DNA of 64,000 nucleotides, taken from assembly GCA_963749485.1 (NCBI GenBank), contig CAVVMV010000002.1, positions 1-64,000 of the forward strand, read 5' to 3'. The DNA is from JAZGGS01 sp963749485. GTDB taxonomy: Bacteria; Bacteroidota; Ignavibacteria; Ignavibacteriales; Ignavibacteriaceae. The position numbers were made by a program, and so were the translations under genes. Shown in pieces: positions 1 to 9,566 of this stretch; position 1 is the first letter of the stretch, and every line of letters begins with the position of its first letter. The notes below the pieces were generated by a model, which saw only the letters and a program-made list of their open reading frames with translations, had not been told where the DNA came from and ran no database searches.

Positions 1-179
1 TGAACATCACCTGTTGGTGTTTTTACTTTTAATTGTTTACCCGGAATTATTGGAAATGTTTTTTCATGGAGAACTTTGAGATCATCTGTATATGATATTA
101 CGCCTGAATATGCGGCTCCTAAAAACAAATAAGAAATAAGAGTCACAAATAGTAATACTAAAATATGTTTTTTAAACAT
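1..179 (-). CDS. Exported protein, N-terminal fragment (possible DUF4097-like)
   Basis: The reading frame starts at an ATG (177-179 on the complement) behind a GAAAGGA ribosome site and runs off the left edge, so only 59 residues are visible. They show a clear signal peptide (Lys-Lys, then a run of Leu/Val/Ile ending in GAAYSG) followed by a short exported segment with the pattern KQLKVKTPTGDV. That pattern resembles the start of DUF4097-type beta-helical proteins, but with so little sequence this is only a suggestion. Export is well supported; function is not known. Confidence 0.6.
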   Translation of the reverse strand, partial: MFKKHILVLLFVTLISYLFLGAAYSGVISYTDDLKVLHEKTFPIIPGKQLKVKTPTGDV

Positions 180-442
180 TTTTATTCCTTTCATATATTA
201 AGTTTGAAGTTTTAGACTCATTAAATTGTAAATTAGTTACTCAAGATTAAAAAGAATTTAATAATTATAGCAAATTCTGTCAGATTATTATACAATATTT
301 TTAAGAGTTATCTTCTATTATTTAATTGGTATTAATTGAGTGTTGAAACTCAATTGGCCTTAATGTAACCTGATTGAGAAAATATTGAACCTTGTAAGCA
401 CAAAAAATTATAATATTAAAAATTATCCGCCGGGAGATTGTT

Positions 443-3034
443 ATGAGATTTAACGGAACATTTTCAGTAATTGTTACTGCTTGCGCCCTCCTACTTGGTT
501 TTTTAGCATTTTTTAATTCTCCTCAAGAAGTAAGTATAGTTCGTGGTGAGAAAAATTCAGGTGCATACGATGCTTTAAACTTCTGGACAATGGCAAGAGC
601 CTACCCGGGTGATGATATGCCCAACGTTGCTCGATATGCAGCTTATGAACAAGCAAAACTTATTGAATTATATAAAACAGAAAATCTTCAGACAACAAAC
701 CAATGGCAAGCAATTGGTCCTCATAATAAAGGTGGTAGAACAAATGCCATCGCTTTCAATCCTCAAAATCCAAACACAATGTATTTGGGATCTGCGAGCG
801 GAGGATTGTGGAGAAGCTATACGGGTGGTGTTGGTGTAGATGGCTGGCATTATATGCCAACAGGGTTTCCTGTTTTAGGTGTGAGCACAATAGCAATTGC
901 ACCGAATGACTCGAACACAATTTATATTGGAACGGGTGAAGTATATAATTATGATGCAGCAGGAACAGGTGCGGCATATAGAAATACCCGCGGCACCTAT
1001 GGAATGGGTATCCTTAAAACTACCGACGGCGGGCTAACCTGGACAAAGAGTCTTGATTGGACTTACCAGCAGCAAAAAGGTATATGGGCTGTAAAAATAA
1101 ATCCTCTTAATCCTAACACCGTATGGGCTGCTACAACTGAAGGAACATATAGATCTTATGATGCCGGCGCAACATGGGCACGGGTACACGATGTTGTAAT
1201 GGTAATGGATCTTATCATCAATCCCGTTGATACCAGCATAGTTATTACAGGCAATGGTAACTTTGCAAGCACAGGATTCGGTCTTTACAGGACATCAGAT
1301 GGTGGAAGTTCCTGGACCAAAATAACAAGTAATCTCCCGACTAATTTCCAGGGTAAGATTCAACTAGATATTTATAATGCTGATCCGAATATTGTTTATG
1401 CAAGTATTGGGAATGGTTTTTCCGTGGGTGGTAATAACGCAAGCTGGCTTTGCAGATCAATTGATGCTGGAGTGAACTGGGTGGTCAGGTCTACAGTTGA
1501 TTATTCAAAATGGCAAGGATGGTTCTCTCATGATGTTTCGGTTGATCAATCTAATCCTGATAATTTGATTATTATCGGCATCGAAGTTTATAAATCAACG
1601 AATGGTGGTTCTACAATAGTACAAAAATCATCAGGTGGTTTAACATCTGGTTTTACACCCCCTATTGGAGGACAAGAGGGAAATGATAATTACACCCATT
1701 CTGACGCACACGATGTTAAACAGCATCCAATTGATCCTAACATTTATTATATAGCTACTGATGGAGGAATATTCAGAACAACTGATTTTGGCGAGACTTA
1801 CGAATCTCATAACGGAAGATATCAATCCACACAGTTTTACAATGGAACTTCCAGCTCTCAAACTGATTCGCTGAAGGCAATGGGCGGTTTCCAGGATAAC
1901 AGTACTGACATTTATAGCGGAGACTTAGCATGGTTTAGAGCTCCTGTGGGAGGAGATGGAAGCTGGACGGCAATCGATGTTACTAACGATAATATTATGT
2001 ATGCGTCTTCGCAATATCTGAGTATGAGAAGATCTTCAAACGGAGGCAACAATTTTAGTGGTATTTCTCCACCAGGAAGTAATATTGAAACATTTATCGC
2101 CCCTTTTAGAATTTATGTTGGAGATGGAAATCTAATTTATGCCGGTAGGGATAAAATTTATAAATCAACAAATGGCGGTGGAAATTGGACAACAACAAAT
2201 AATGGAAATGTTTTAGACGGCAATCCTGCACTCTCGATGGAGATAAGCTATCAAACCAGCGATAAAGTATATGTTGGAACGGCTCCTTACTTAACTCGCC
2301 CGGGTTTGTTCCGCACAACTAATGGTGGAACCAGCTGGGATAACATCACTGGAACACTTCCCGATAGGTTTCCTGCTGATATAGCTGTTGATCCAAATGA
2401 TGATAATATTGTTTACGTTGCTTTCTATGGTTTTGGAACCGGGCATGTTTATAAATCTACAAATAGCGGAGATAACTGGACGGATGTAAGCGATAATCTA
2501 CCAGATGTTCCCGTTCCTGCGGTAATTGTGGATCCCAATAACTCATTCCATGTTTATATCGGGACAGATATTGGTGTATTTGTTTCTACAGACGGCGGTG
2601 GAAACTGGCAGGATTTTAATAACGGATTGCCTGATGCTGTACAGGGAATGGATTTAAATATTACAACCGCTAGCAATGTTATCAGGGTGATGACGCATGG
2701 CAATGGTGCTTATGAAACAAAACTAATGAGCCAGATTCCTACAGATTCAGGAATAAGTCCATCACCAGTTACTGATTTCAAACTTGAACAGAACTATCCA
2801 AACCCATTTAATCCAAGCACAAATATTCAGTTTGCAATTCCTCAATCATCATTTGTAACTCTGGAAGTTTTTAATGCGCTTGGTGAAAGGCTAAATGTAT
2901 TAGTTTCTCAGGAACTAAGTTCTGGAACTTACAATTACGATTGGAACGCATCGAATCTTACAAGTGGAGTGTATTTCTACAGGTTACAAGCAGCCGACTT
3001 CGTAGAAACTAAAAAGATGATGTTATTAAAGTAA
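443..3034 (+). CDS. Secreted BNR/VPS10-repeat beta-propeller protein with T9SS sorting domain
   Basis: An 863-residue exported protein with a signal peptide at residues 1-25. The body is a sialidase/VPS10-like propeller: Asp-box motifs of the form S/T-x-D/N-x-G-x-x-W recur (for example KTTDGGLTW near 190, RSYDAGATW near 236, RTSDGGSSW near 285, KSTNGGGNW near 575, RTTNGGTSW near 625, VSTDGGGNW near 715). The last ~90 residues are a type A T9SS sorting domain (QNYPNPFNPST, then SGVYFYRL and a terminal KKMMLLK), so the protein should cross the outer membrane by T9SS and be released or surface anchored. No sialidase catalytic residues are obvious, so a glycosidase activity should not be assumed. 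The ATG has a GGGAG ribosome site at 432-436, and a strong hairpin terminator follows, so it is a single-gene unit. Confidence 0.9.
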   Translation: MRFNGTFSVIVTACALLLGFLAFFNSPQEVSIVRGEKNSGAYDALNFWTMARAYPGDDMPNVARYAAYEQAKLIELYKTENLQTTNQWQAIGPHNKGGRTNAIAFNPQNPNTMYLGSASGGLWRSYTGGVGVDGWHYMPTGFPVLGVSTIAIAPNDSNTIYIGTGEVYNYDAAGTGAAYRNTRGTYGMGILKTTDGGLTWTKSLDWTYQQQKGIWAVKINPLNPNTVWAATTEGTYRSYDAGATWARVHDVVMVMDLIINPVDTSIVITGNGNFASTGFGLYRTSDGGSSWTKITSNLPTNFQGKIQLDIYNADPNIVYASIGNGFSVGGNNASWLCRSIDAGVNWVVRSTVDYSKWQGWFSHDVSVDQSNPDNLIIIGIEVYKSTNGGSTIVQKSSGGLTSGFTPPIGGQEGNDNYTHSDAHDVKQHPIDPNIYYIATDGGIFRTTDFGETYESHNGRYQSTQFYNGTSSSQTDSLKAMGGFQDNSTDIYSGDLAWFRAPVGGDGSWTAIDVTNDNIMYASSQYLSMRRSSNGGNNFSGISPPGSNIETFIAPFRIYVGDGNLIYAGRDKIYKSTNGGGNWTTTNNGNVLDGNPALSMEISYQTSDKVYVGTAPYLTRPGLFRTTNGGTSWDNITGTLPDRFPADIAVDPNDDNIVYVAFYGFGTGHVYKSTNSGDNWTDVSDNLPDVPVPAVIVDPNNSFHVYIGTDIGVFVSTDGGGNWQDFNNGLPDAVQGMDLNITTASNVIRVMTHGNGAYETKLMSQIPTDSGISPSPVTDFKLEQNYPNPFNPSTNIQFAIPQSSFVTLEVFNALGERLNVLVSQELSSGTYNYDWNASNLTSGVYFYRLQAADFVETKKMMLLK

Positions 3035-3062
3035 ATTAAGCAATACAATTTTTTATTTATGG

Positions 3063-3096
3063 CCCTGCTTTTAATAAAAGCAGGGTTTTTTATTTT
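3063..3096 (+). terminator. Rho-independent terminator
   Basis: A perfect 10-bp stem (CCCTGCTTTT at 3063-3072, AAAAGCAGGG at 3076-3085) with a 3-nt loop is followed by a T-rich run to 3096. It ends the BNR-repeat gene. Confidence 0.93.
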
Positions 3097-3376
3097 ATAG
3101 CGGCTAATTGTTCTAACTTTGTGTCTTAACATATTTGTACTTTTCACAATTATTTCTTATTATCAAATCAGTTTATTAAATACCCTTAGTTTTATCATAA
3201 TATTGATTAAAACTATCTGAAAATTACTATAGGAGGTTAACATCACCAAAGGTAGAGCAATAAGCTCTCTCTTCTTTGATTCATTGATGAGCCCTTCCTC
3301 TTGATTTTTGCGCATGTAATAGTAAATGCACGGCTTTATTATATTTCCAAAAATAACTTTTTAGGTAGGTGTCATC
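3097..3376 (+). other. Non-coding leader region before the second T9SS gene
   Basis: No convincing gene. It holds an imperfect inverted repeat (AGTTTTATCA at 3188-3197 against TGATTAAAACT at 3204-3214), a Shine-Dalgarno-like AGGAGG at 3231-3236 with no ATG behind it, and a small hairpin (AGAGC at 3254-3258, GCTCT at 3264-3268). These could belong to a promoter/operator and a long 5' leader of the gene at 3377, but none matches a known regulatory element that I recognise. Confidence 0.3.
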
Positions 3377-5590
3377 ATGAAACAGGTACAATATTTAATA
3401 TTAATCACAATTCTATTGTGCATTAATGTTTTAGCACAAGAAGATATTAATTCCGGCGGAGTTAATACTTATGAAACACTTAAGAATGGTCAGGTGATAT
3501 ACCAAAATGGACCAAATGGGGTAGACGCCGGACCTTATCTGGCACTTGAGGGTTTTGAAACATCTTTCCCACCTACAGGTTGGGGGACTTATTTCCTTAA
3601 TGACGATTGGCAGCAAAATGATTACGAAATGAATAGTGGTCTTTATTCTGCAGCAATATTCTGTGATCCGGAGAATGAAGCCTGGTTAATTACACCGGCA
3701 ATTGATCTAACCACAGCTTCTGGTTCTTTCATAAATTACTACGAACGTGTGGATCAATTTGATTATGTAGAGGGAGAGCACAATGTTTTAATATCTACTA
3801 ATTATGTTGGAAGTGGAAATCCAAACGCCGCCAACTGGAATGTATTAAGAAATACTATAGAGGATTATTTTTCCTGGGAATTGAGAGAAATTGACCTAAG
3901 CACGTACGAAGGTGATACTGTTTATATTGCATTCCAATATATCGGTAGTGGTGAACTATATGAGTGCGGAACAGACTGGTATATTGATGACGTTATTGTT
4001 GATGATCTTTGCACGGGCATTGAACCAATTCCAAATTGTGCAACAATTAATTCTCCGCCGGATGGAGCTACGTTGAATCCAACTTTTGTAACTTTCTCTT
4101 GGAGTCCACCTGGAGCGGATGCTACAAAACAATTGTTCTATGTTGGTACCGATGGTAATGGAACAATCACACCAACCAATGTATACGACAGTTTAGAATA
4201 TTCAGAAAATACTAATGGAGTTGGACCTGTACAACTTGCAGCAAATACAACCTACTATTGGCAGATAATACCAGCTAATTGCAGTCAAACTGCTGTAAAC
4301 TGTCCAATCTGGTCCTTTACTACAAATGATGGAGAAATAAACTATGGTGGTGGAGGAACTACGCAGGGAGGATATTATTGGGCTAACTCAACTGCCGGTG
4401 CTTCAGGTGCACCATCTCAACCAACTTTCAATTGGATTGATATTTCGGGCACGGGTATTGATTTGATCGGGTCAATAACAGATAACCAAACCGTTGGTCC
4501 TTTGCCTCTCGGTTTCACTTTTAACTACTTTGGAAATAACTATACTGAATTTTATATAGGTGCAAATGGTTTCGTTTCATTTTCTGCTGCACCGGGTTTT
4601 ACAGCTTTCCCTTATCCAATTCCTTCTCCGAGTTCAGCCGATAATGTTGTTGCGGGTTACTGGAAGGATCTAGATCCTACAAATTTGAATGTATCTGGTA
4701 AACATCTTTACTACGCACAGAGTGGTGGAGATATGGTAATTACTTATGAAAATTATCCTCAAGCCAGTGCTGATGCAAACGGATGGATTACTTTCCAGAT
4801 TATTATTCAGCAATCCGGTAATGTAAAAATTCAATATAGTAACTCAGGAACTTCATTTAACGTTGATGATGGAACCGTTGGGATTGAAAACAGCGATGGA
4901 ACAAAAGGAATACTTTACAGGCACCGTCAATATGGTGGAGCAATTTTTAGTTCTCCACTGGCTTTAGAATTTGGAACTAATTCCGGTGCCCTTCCTGTAG
5001 AACTCTCTTCCTTCTCTGCCTCAATTATTGAGCAGGGTGTTAAATTAAACTGGGTAACAGAAACCGAAGTAGGCAACTATGGTTTCGAAGTTCAGCGATC
5101 AGTTTCCGAAAACCAAAGTTCCGCCTGGAAGAATATTGGATTTGTAGAGGGATTTGGAAACTCAAATTCACCAAAGGAATATTCTTTTATTGATGAGAAC
5201 GTTGCAGGCGGGAATTATTCTTACCGGTTAAAACAAATTGATACTGATGGCAAGTTCGAGTATTCAAAAGTTATTGAGATAGATTTTAGCACGCCATTGA
5301 ATTATGAGTTAAGTCAAAATTATCCTAACCCATTCAATCCTTCTACAAAGATTAGCTTTCAGATAGTGGAAACTGGATTTACATCACTAAAAGTTTATGA
5401 TGCAATTGGTAATGAAGTTAAAACCCTGGTTAACGAAAATAAACCTGCTGGAACTTACACAGTAGATTTTTCCGCCAGAGGCGGATCCGCCTTTGGCGGA
5501 GATGCTTATACGCTACCGAGCGGCATTTACTTTTACAAACTTGAAGCTGGTAGTTTTGTTGAAACGAAGAAGATGATGCTCTTAAAATAA
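3377..5590 (+). CDS. Secreted multidomain adhesin-like protein with T9SS sorting domain
   Basis: A 737-residue exported protein. After a signal peptide (ending near VLAQ, residue 21) comes a MAM/choice-of-anchor-J-like domain (about 56-215, starting LEGFETSFPP and containing DWYIDDVIV), an Ig/fibronectin-like segment (about 220-315, with the NTTYYWQI pattern), a ~200-residue beta-rich domain (GFTFNYFG, GANGFVSF, GYWKDLDP), a fibronectin-III-like linker (PVELSSFSA) and a T9SS sorting domain (QNYPNPFNPST to KKMMLLK). It is probably a cell-surface or released adhesin; no enzymatic motif is visible. The sorting domain carries a ~10-residue insertion encoded by the palindrome at 5471-5500. A terminator follows directly, so the gene is probably monocistronic. 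Confidence 0.88.
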   Translation: MKQVQYLILITILLCINVLAQEDINSGGVNTYETLKNGQVIYQNGPNGVDAGPYLALEGFETSFPPTGWGTYFLNDDWQQNDYEMNSGLYSAAIFCDPENEAWLITPAIDLTTASGSFINYYERVDQFDYVEGEHNVLISTNYVGSGNPNAANWNVLRNTIEDYFSWELREIDLSTYEGDTVYIAFQYIGSGELYECGTDWYIDDVIVDDLCTGIEPIPNCATINSPPDGATLNPTFVTFSWSPPGADATKQLFYVGTDGNGTITPTNVYDSLEYSENTNGVGPVQLAANTTYYWQIIPANCSQTAVNCPIWSFTTNDGEINYGGGGTTQGGYYWANSTAGASGAPSQPTFNWIDISGTGIDLIGSITDNQTVGPLPLGFTFNYFGNNYTEFYIGANGFVSFSAAPGFTAFPYPIPSPSSADNVVAGYWKDLDPTNLNVSGKHLYYAQSGGDMVITYENYPQASADANGWITFQIIIQQSGNVKIQYSNSGTSFNVDDGTVGIENSDGTKGILYRHRQYGGAIFSSPLALEFGTNSGALPVELSSFSASIIEQGVKLNWVTETEVGNYGFEVQRSVSENQSSAWKNIGFVEGFGNSNSPKEYSFIDENVAGGNYSYRLKQIDTDGKFEYSKVIEIDFSTPLNYELSQNYPNPFNPSTKISFQIVETGFTSLKVYDAIGNEVKTLVNENKPAGTYTVDFSARGGSAFGGDAYTLPSGIYFYKLEAGSFVETKKMMLLK
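5471..5500 (+). repeat. 30-bp palindrome inserted in frame in a T9SS sorting domain
   Basis: Two 15-bp arms, TCCGCCAGAGGCGGA and TCCGCCTTTGGCGGA, form a near-perfect palindrome (one mismatch) with GGATCC at its centre. It is much richer in G+C than its surroundings and adds residues ARGGSAFGGDA where the sorting domains of neighbouring genes go straight from VDF-A/S to LxSGIYFY. It looks like a mobile palindromic element, comparable in concept to Rickettsia palindromic elements, but I cannot confirm other copies from this window. Confidence 0.7.
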
Positions 5591-5641
5591 TTTTTAAGCA
5601 TTGCTGTAATAGCCAACTAATAATTTTAAAGAAATTAAATT

Positions 5642-5672
5642 AAAGGCGATCTTTTTATGATCGCCTTTTTTA
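5642..5672 (+). terminator. Rho-independent terminator
   Basis: Stem AAAGGCGATC (5642-5651) pairs with GATCGCCTTT (5659-5668) around a 7-nt loop, followed by a T run to 5672. It ends the T9SS gene at 3377. An ATG inside its loop (5657) is not used as a start. Confidence 0.92.
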
Positions 5673-5710
5673 TTATTTTTGTAACTGAATCACCACATAG
5701 GGAGAGCGTT

Positions 5711-6307
5711 ATGGAGATCAAACCGGACAAAAAGTTGTTTACAAAGCAACTATATGTCTTGCTTACAATATCATTTCTCGTTTTATTAGTTGCTGTTATT
5801 CTTCAAATAGCTATACCACTTGATCCAAAAATTACTGCAAGCGGTGTTGCTGCTGTATTGTGGCCCATTGTATTTGGTGTGATATTTCTTCTTTGGCTCA
5901 TCGCTGTTCCCACAATAAAACTGTGGATAAAAAATCTTTCTTACTATATCGATGAAGACAGAGTGACAATTCACAAAGGTATTCTTTCCAAGATCAAGCA
6001 AAATGTACCATATAGAGCAATAACCGATTTTCAACTTCATAGATCTCTTTATGATAGATTCCTTGGGATTGCTTCCATAAAACTTCAAACTGCTGGACAA
6101 AGTCCAACCGCAACTGGTTTCGAAGCTAAATTAACTGGATTAATTGATTGGGATAATTTGCTTGAAAAGTTGAGAGCAAAAGTAAAAATGCTATTTCCAC
6201 AAACGGGCGTATCGGCTGCTGATTCAACTGCATTAACTGATAAAGAAATTCTGCAAAATATTCTTGATGAACTTAAGGAGATTAGAACAATACTGTCAAA
6301 AGATTGA
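5711..6307 (+). CDS. bPH2 (YdbS-like) membrane protein
   Basis: A 198-residue membrane protein. Two hydrophobic segments (about residues 10-35 and 45-70) are followed by a bacterial PH domain of the DUF304/bPH2 type: YYIDEDRVTIHKGIL, then YRAITDFQLHRSLYDRFLGI and KLQTAGQ, which are the family's signature stretches. A hydrophilic tail ends in a Glu/Lys-rich helix. The start at 5711 is chosen because it has a GGGAG ribosome site and begins the conserved part; an upstream in-frame ATG at 5657 lies inside the preceding terminator. The role of bPH2 proteins is poorly defined (membrane-associated, sometimes linked to envelope stress). It stands alone between a terminator and the nitroreductase. Confidence 0.85.
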   Translation: MEIKPDKKLFTKQLYVLLTISFLVLLVAVILQIAIPLDPKITASGVAAVLWPIVFGVIFLLWLIAVPTIKLWIKNLSYYIDEDRVTIHKGILSKIKQNVPYRAITDFQLHRSLYDRFLGIASIKLQTAGQSPTATGFEAKLTGLIDWDNLLEKLRAKVKMLFPQTGVSAADSTALTDKEILQNILDELKEIRTILSKD

Positions 6308-6367
6308 TCTTATCTTAACCGCTGATTAATAGCTAAAATTAGTTACAGAACATAGTAAGGATAGCCT

Positions 6368-7036
6368 ATGCCCAAAGCAAAATTTATTACGCTCGCTTCA
6401 TTTAAGAAATATACACCGGATGAGATGATCAGCAGATCACAAGAATTTTATACATTTCTTAAAAGAAGAAGAACAGTTAGAGATTTTTCAGAGAAGGTTG
6501 TGCCCTTAGAAGTAATTGAGAACTGCATACTTACTGCAGGAACTGCACCAAGCGGGGCAAACCTGCAACCATGGCATTTTGCTGTTGTTTCTGATCCCGA
6601 AATTAAAAAGAAAATTCGTATTGCTGCAGAAGAAGAAGAAAAAGAATTTTACACCAACCGTGCACCGAAAGAATGGCTGGATGCTTTAGCGCATCTTGGT
6701 ACCGATGAACACAAACCATTCTTAGAAACTGCTCCCTATTTAATCGCAATCTTTTCAAAAAGTTATGAATTCCTTCAAAATGGAAATAAAGTTAAGAATT
6801 ACTATTCACAAGAATCAACCGGCATTGCCTGCGGTATGTTAATTACCGCATTACATAATGCAGGATTAACTTCGCTTACACATACGCCCAGCCCGATGAA
6901 TTTTTTAAATGAAGTTTTAGGTAGACCAAAAAACGAACGCCCGTTTTTGCTGCTTGTTGTTGGTTACCCGGCAAAGGATGCTAAAGTACCTGATATTAAA
7001 AAGAAGAAATTGAAAGAGATTGCAAGTTTTACTTAG
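6368..7036 (+). CDS. Nitroreductase-family flavoprotein, iodotyrosine-deiodinase-like
   Basis: A 222-residue FMN-dependent nitroreductase-fold protein. Seen: RRRTVRDFS near the N-terminus (FMN phosphate contact), GTAPSGANLQPWHF, a lid-like stretch EEEEKEFY, TAPYLIAIF, THTPSPMNFL and RPFLLLVVGYPA. This combination is that of the iodotyrosine deiodinase (IYD) branch, whose bacterial members bind FMN and can reductively dehalogenate aromatic compounds; the natural substrate of bacterial homologues is usually unknown. Length is normal for the soluble form. The gene seems monocistronic, ending at a GC-rich hairpin shared with the convergent carboxypeptidase gene. Confidence 0.9.
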   Translation: MPKAKFITLASFKKYTPDEMISRSQEFYTFLKRRRTVRDFSEKVVPLEVIENCILTAGTAPSGANLQPWHFAVVSDPEIKKKIRIAAEEEEKEFYTNRAPKEWLDALAHLGTDEHKPFLETAPYLIAIFSKSYEFLQNGNKVKNYYSQESTGIACGMLITALHNAGLTSLTHTPSPMNFLNEVLGRPKNERPFLLLVVGYPAKDAKVPDIKKKKLKEIASFT

Positions 7037-7048
7037 TTAATAAAATTT

Positions 7049-7067
7049 CCCCTCCCTAAGGGAGGGG
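7049..7067. repeat. GC-rich REP-like hairpin between convergent genes
   Basis: CCCCTCCC (7049-7056) and GGGAGGGG (7060-7067) form an 8-bp stem with a 3-nt loop. It lies between the 3' ends of the nitroreductase and carboxypeptidase genes and is far richer in G+C than its surroundings. Short CCTCCC/GGGAGG hairpins of this kind are commonly repeated in this bacterial group. A termination role is possible, but the T run is poor on both strands. Confidence 0.5.
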
Positions 7068-7084
7068 ATAAAGAGGTTGGTTTC

Positions 7085-9484
7085 TTACTTAAGCAGAATC
7101 ATCTTTTTAGTATCTATAAATGATCCGGTTAATAATCTATAATAATAAATTCCACTGCTAAGGTTACTTGCGTCAAAATCTACTTTATAATTTCCCGCAG
7201 GTTTTTCCTCATTAACTAAATTTGCAACTTCGTTACCCAATAAATCATAAACCTTCATAGAAACAAATTGTATACTGCTAATTGCATACTGAATGCTGGT
7301 AGATGGATTAAACGGGTTAGGATAGTTTTGCTCCAATTCAAATTTTGTAACTGCAACTACATCATCCCCAGAGAAAGTTGGAATTGTGTAAATAAGAATT
7401 CCTATATCATCAACATACCAGCCATCACGAGTTACACCACCATCTGTTCTAAGTTGAAATCGGATTTTAAATTGATTGCTTAAATAATTTACTAATGAAA
7501 TCCTTTCCTGAACCCAGTTTGAAATTACACCATCATAAAGTGGTTCGCCTGTTGGTTGGAAGCTTCCAACTCCGGGCTCAGTATATTCACCTTCAATTGG
7601 AATCCAGCTAGAACCATTGTTTGTAGAGATATCCACCTGTCCGTAATCCCAGTTACTTTCAATATCAAACTTTGTCCAGTAAGTCAATCTTGGGTTTGTA
7701 TAACCGCTAATATCAATAGCGTCTGTTAGAGTCATGGTAACTGTTGCATTGTTTGAGTAGTTACCTGTTTTGCTATCAGTAAATGAAGTTGGACCTGAAT
7801 AAAAAGTACTTGTAGTTGCTTCCCATTTAGGAACTGATGGTGAAGCAGTTATTGTCCATAGTTCAGCAGGATTATTCGTTGTATCTTCAAAAACCATAAC
7901 CGGGAAACCGATGATAATATTTACCGTATCATTACTCATTAAACTGCCGTTAGAATAAGTAGTTAATGCCAACGGAATTTCCTCTTCAACGGTTGCAGAA
8001 TTTGAAATTGTAAATGAAAGCGGAGAAGTAAAAGTTTGTGAACTCCTTGCTTCAATTGAATCGAAAGATGCACTTCCGTTTATAACAGTTACTAATCCGC
8101 TTGGTGAAGTTAATTCAAATGTTAAGTTATAAGCTGAGGCTAATCCTTTATTTCTAAATTCAGGCAGCAATTCAACATTATCTCCGGGTAAAAAATATTC
8201 TCGATTAAAATTAGGATTATTAAGTTCTACATACTCACCGGCAACAAAAGCCTGGTACATATTTGATCTAACATTCAACTGAGCGATTGGAAAAATTTCG
8301 CCTTGTGATGGCCAGAAAGCTGGGCCTATTTCAAGAGTGTATCCAAATATTTTACCTTTTTCAACCTGCTCTCCATACATATAATCTCGAACAGAACCGT
8401 TAGATTGGTAACCAAGAATTTGGCCGCTTGTTCCATAAGTGTATCCATTATAAGATGTCAAATCAGAAGCAAATTCACGATATATCAGTGAATCTGGGCA
8501 TTGCTGATCTATATATCCCCACGGATACAAATAAGCATCTCCATACGAATGCATGTTAAAATGAGTTCCATAGTTATGTAGAATTGCTAAGTCTCTTACT
8601 GCTTGGGATTCAGGTTCTGAAAAAGCTGAAGGTCCTCGGTAAGTGCTGCTGGTAGGATCAGGGCTTGATCCGCTGTTATCGTAACCCCATTTATAGCTGA
8701 AATTTCTATTAAGATCTACACCATAAGAACCGCCGTTGTTTCTTCTGTTCTTTCTCCAAAAACCACCACCGTTAGGGTCGGTCTGGCGATTGTATTCATA
8801 ACCATCGGGATTAAACATGGGACACAATAAATTTCCCTGTTATCTAACAAGGTAAGTTACTGCAGGATCGGTTCCATAGTTTTCCAGCAAATACCACATA
8901 AAATACATAAGTGTTGCCATGGATTGCGGCTCACGTGCATGTAATCAAGTGCATCAAAACCAACAGCTGGTTCATCTTCATTTATATTTGGATTATCTGA
9001 AATCTTAACTGCCCAGATTGTTCTTCCTTCGTGGCTCGTACCAATAGAATATTTTTCTGTGATAAGATTAGGATATAACTGGAACATTGTATCAAGATCG
9101 GCAACAATTTCATCAAAAATATAATAACCTCCCATCGAACCGAATTTAAAACCTGACACACCAAAATTTATTTCACTTTCCAGTTCTTACAATGAGCTTT
9201 TTCTTCTTCAGTAAAAACGGGACGTGAATTATAGTAAGCTTTCCAGTCATCAATTAAAACTTCGTATCCTAAACCGGATTGTTGAAGTTCTGAAAATTCA
9301 GTCATCGTTAACAAAGAGAGAAATATTTCCATTCTTATCATGCTGTGCTTCTTCCAAATCCAAAGATAATTCAACAGCTTTGTAAAGATCAAACTGATTG
9401 TTAATAATAGATTTTTACTTTTTTATAATTTTGAGGAAAAACAGAAATTACAAAAGCCAACAAGCAAATGAATAAAGTTTTCAT
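7085..9484 (-). CDS. Secreted zinc carboxypeptidase (M14) with T9SS sorting domain, frameshifted
   Basis: Read on the minus strand from ATG at 9484 (signal peptide MKTLFICLLAFVISVFPQ), this is an M14 metallocarboxypeptidase with a T9SS tail. Seen after allowing frame changes: a propeptide; the first zinc motif HAREPQSM (codons at about 8941-8918); MFNPDGYEY; the substrate-binding NRNFSYKWG; the third ligand in NMHSYGDAYLYPWGY; and the catalytic Glu in YTLEIGP. A MAM-like beta domain and a sorting domain (QNYPNPFNPST, terminal KKMILLK) follow. The frame breaks near 9405, 9305, 9185, 8945 and 8850; downstream of 8827 the 580-residue frame is intact. All catalytic residues survive in one or other frame, so sequencing error is more likely than decay. 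It probably digests extracellular peptides. Confidence 0.87.
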
Positions 9485-9566
9485 ACAACATCACAATTTT
9501 TATGAATAAATATTCTGTTAATTAACTGAAAATTATATCAAAAAGGAAGCCAAAAGTTGATATAGA

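Noticed and set aside
5657..5710. Upstream extension of the bPH2 gene
   Set aside because: The ATG at 5657 falls in the loop of a terminator; a ribosome site and conserved sequence support 5711.
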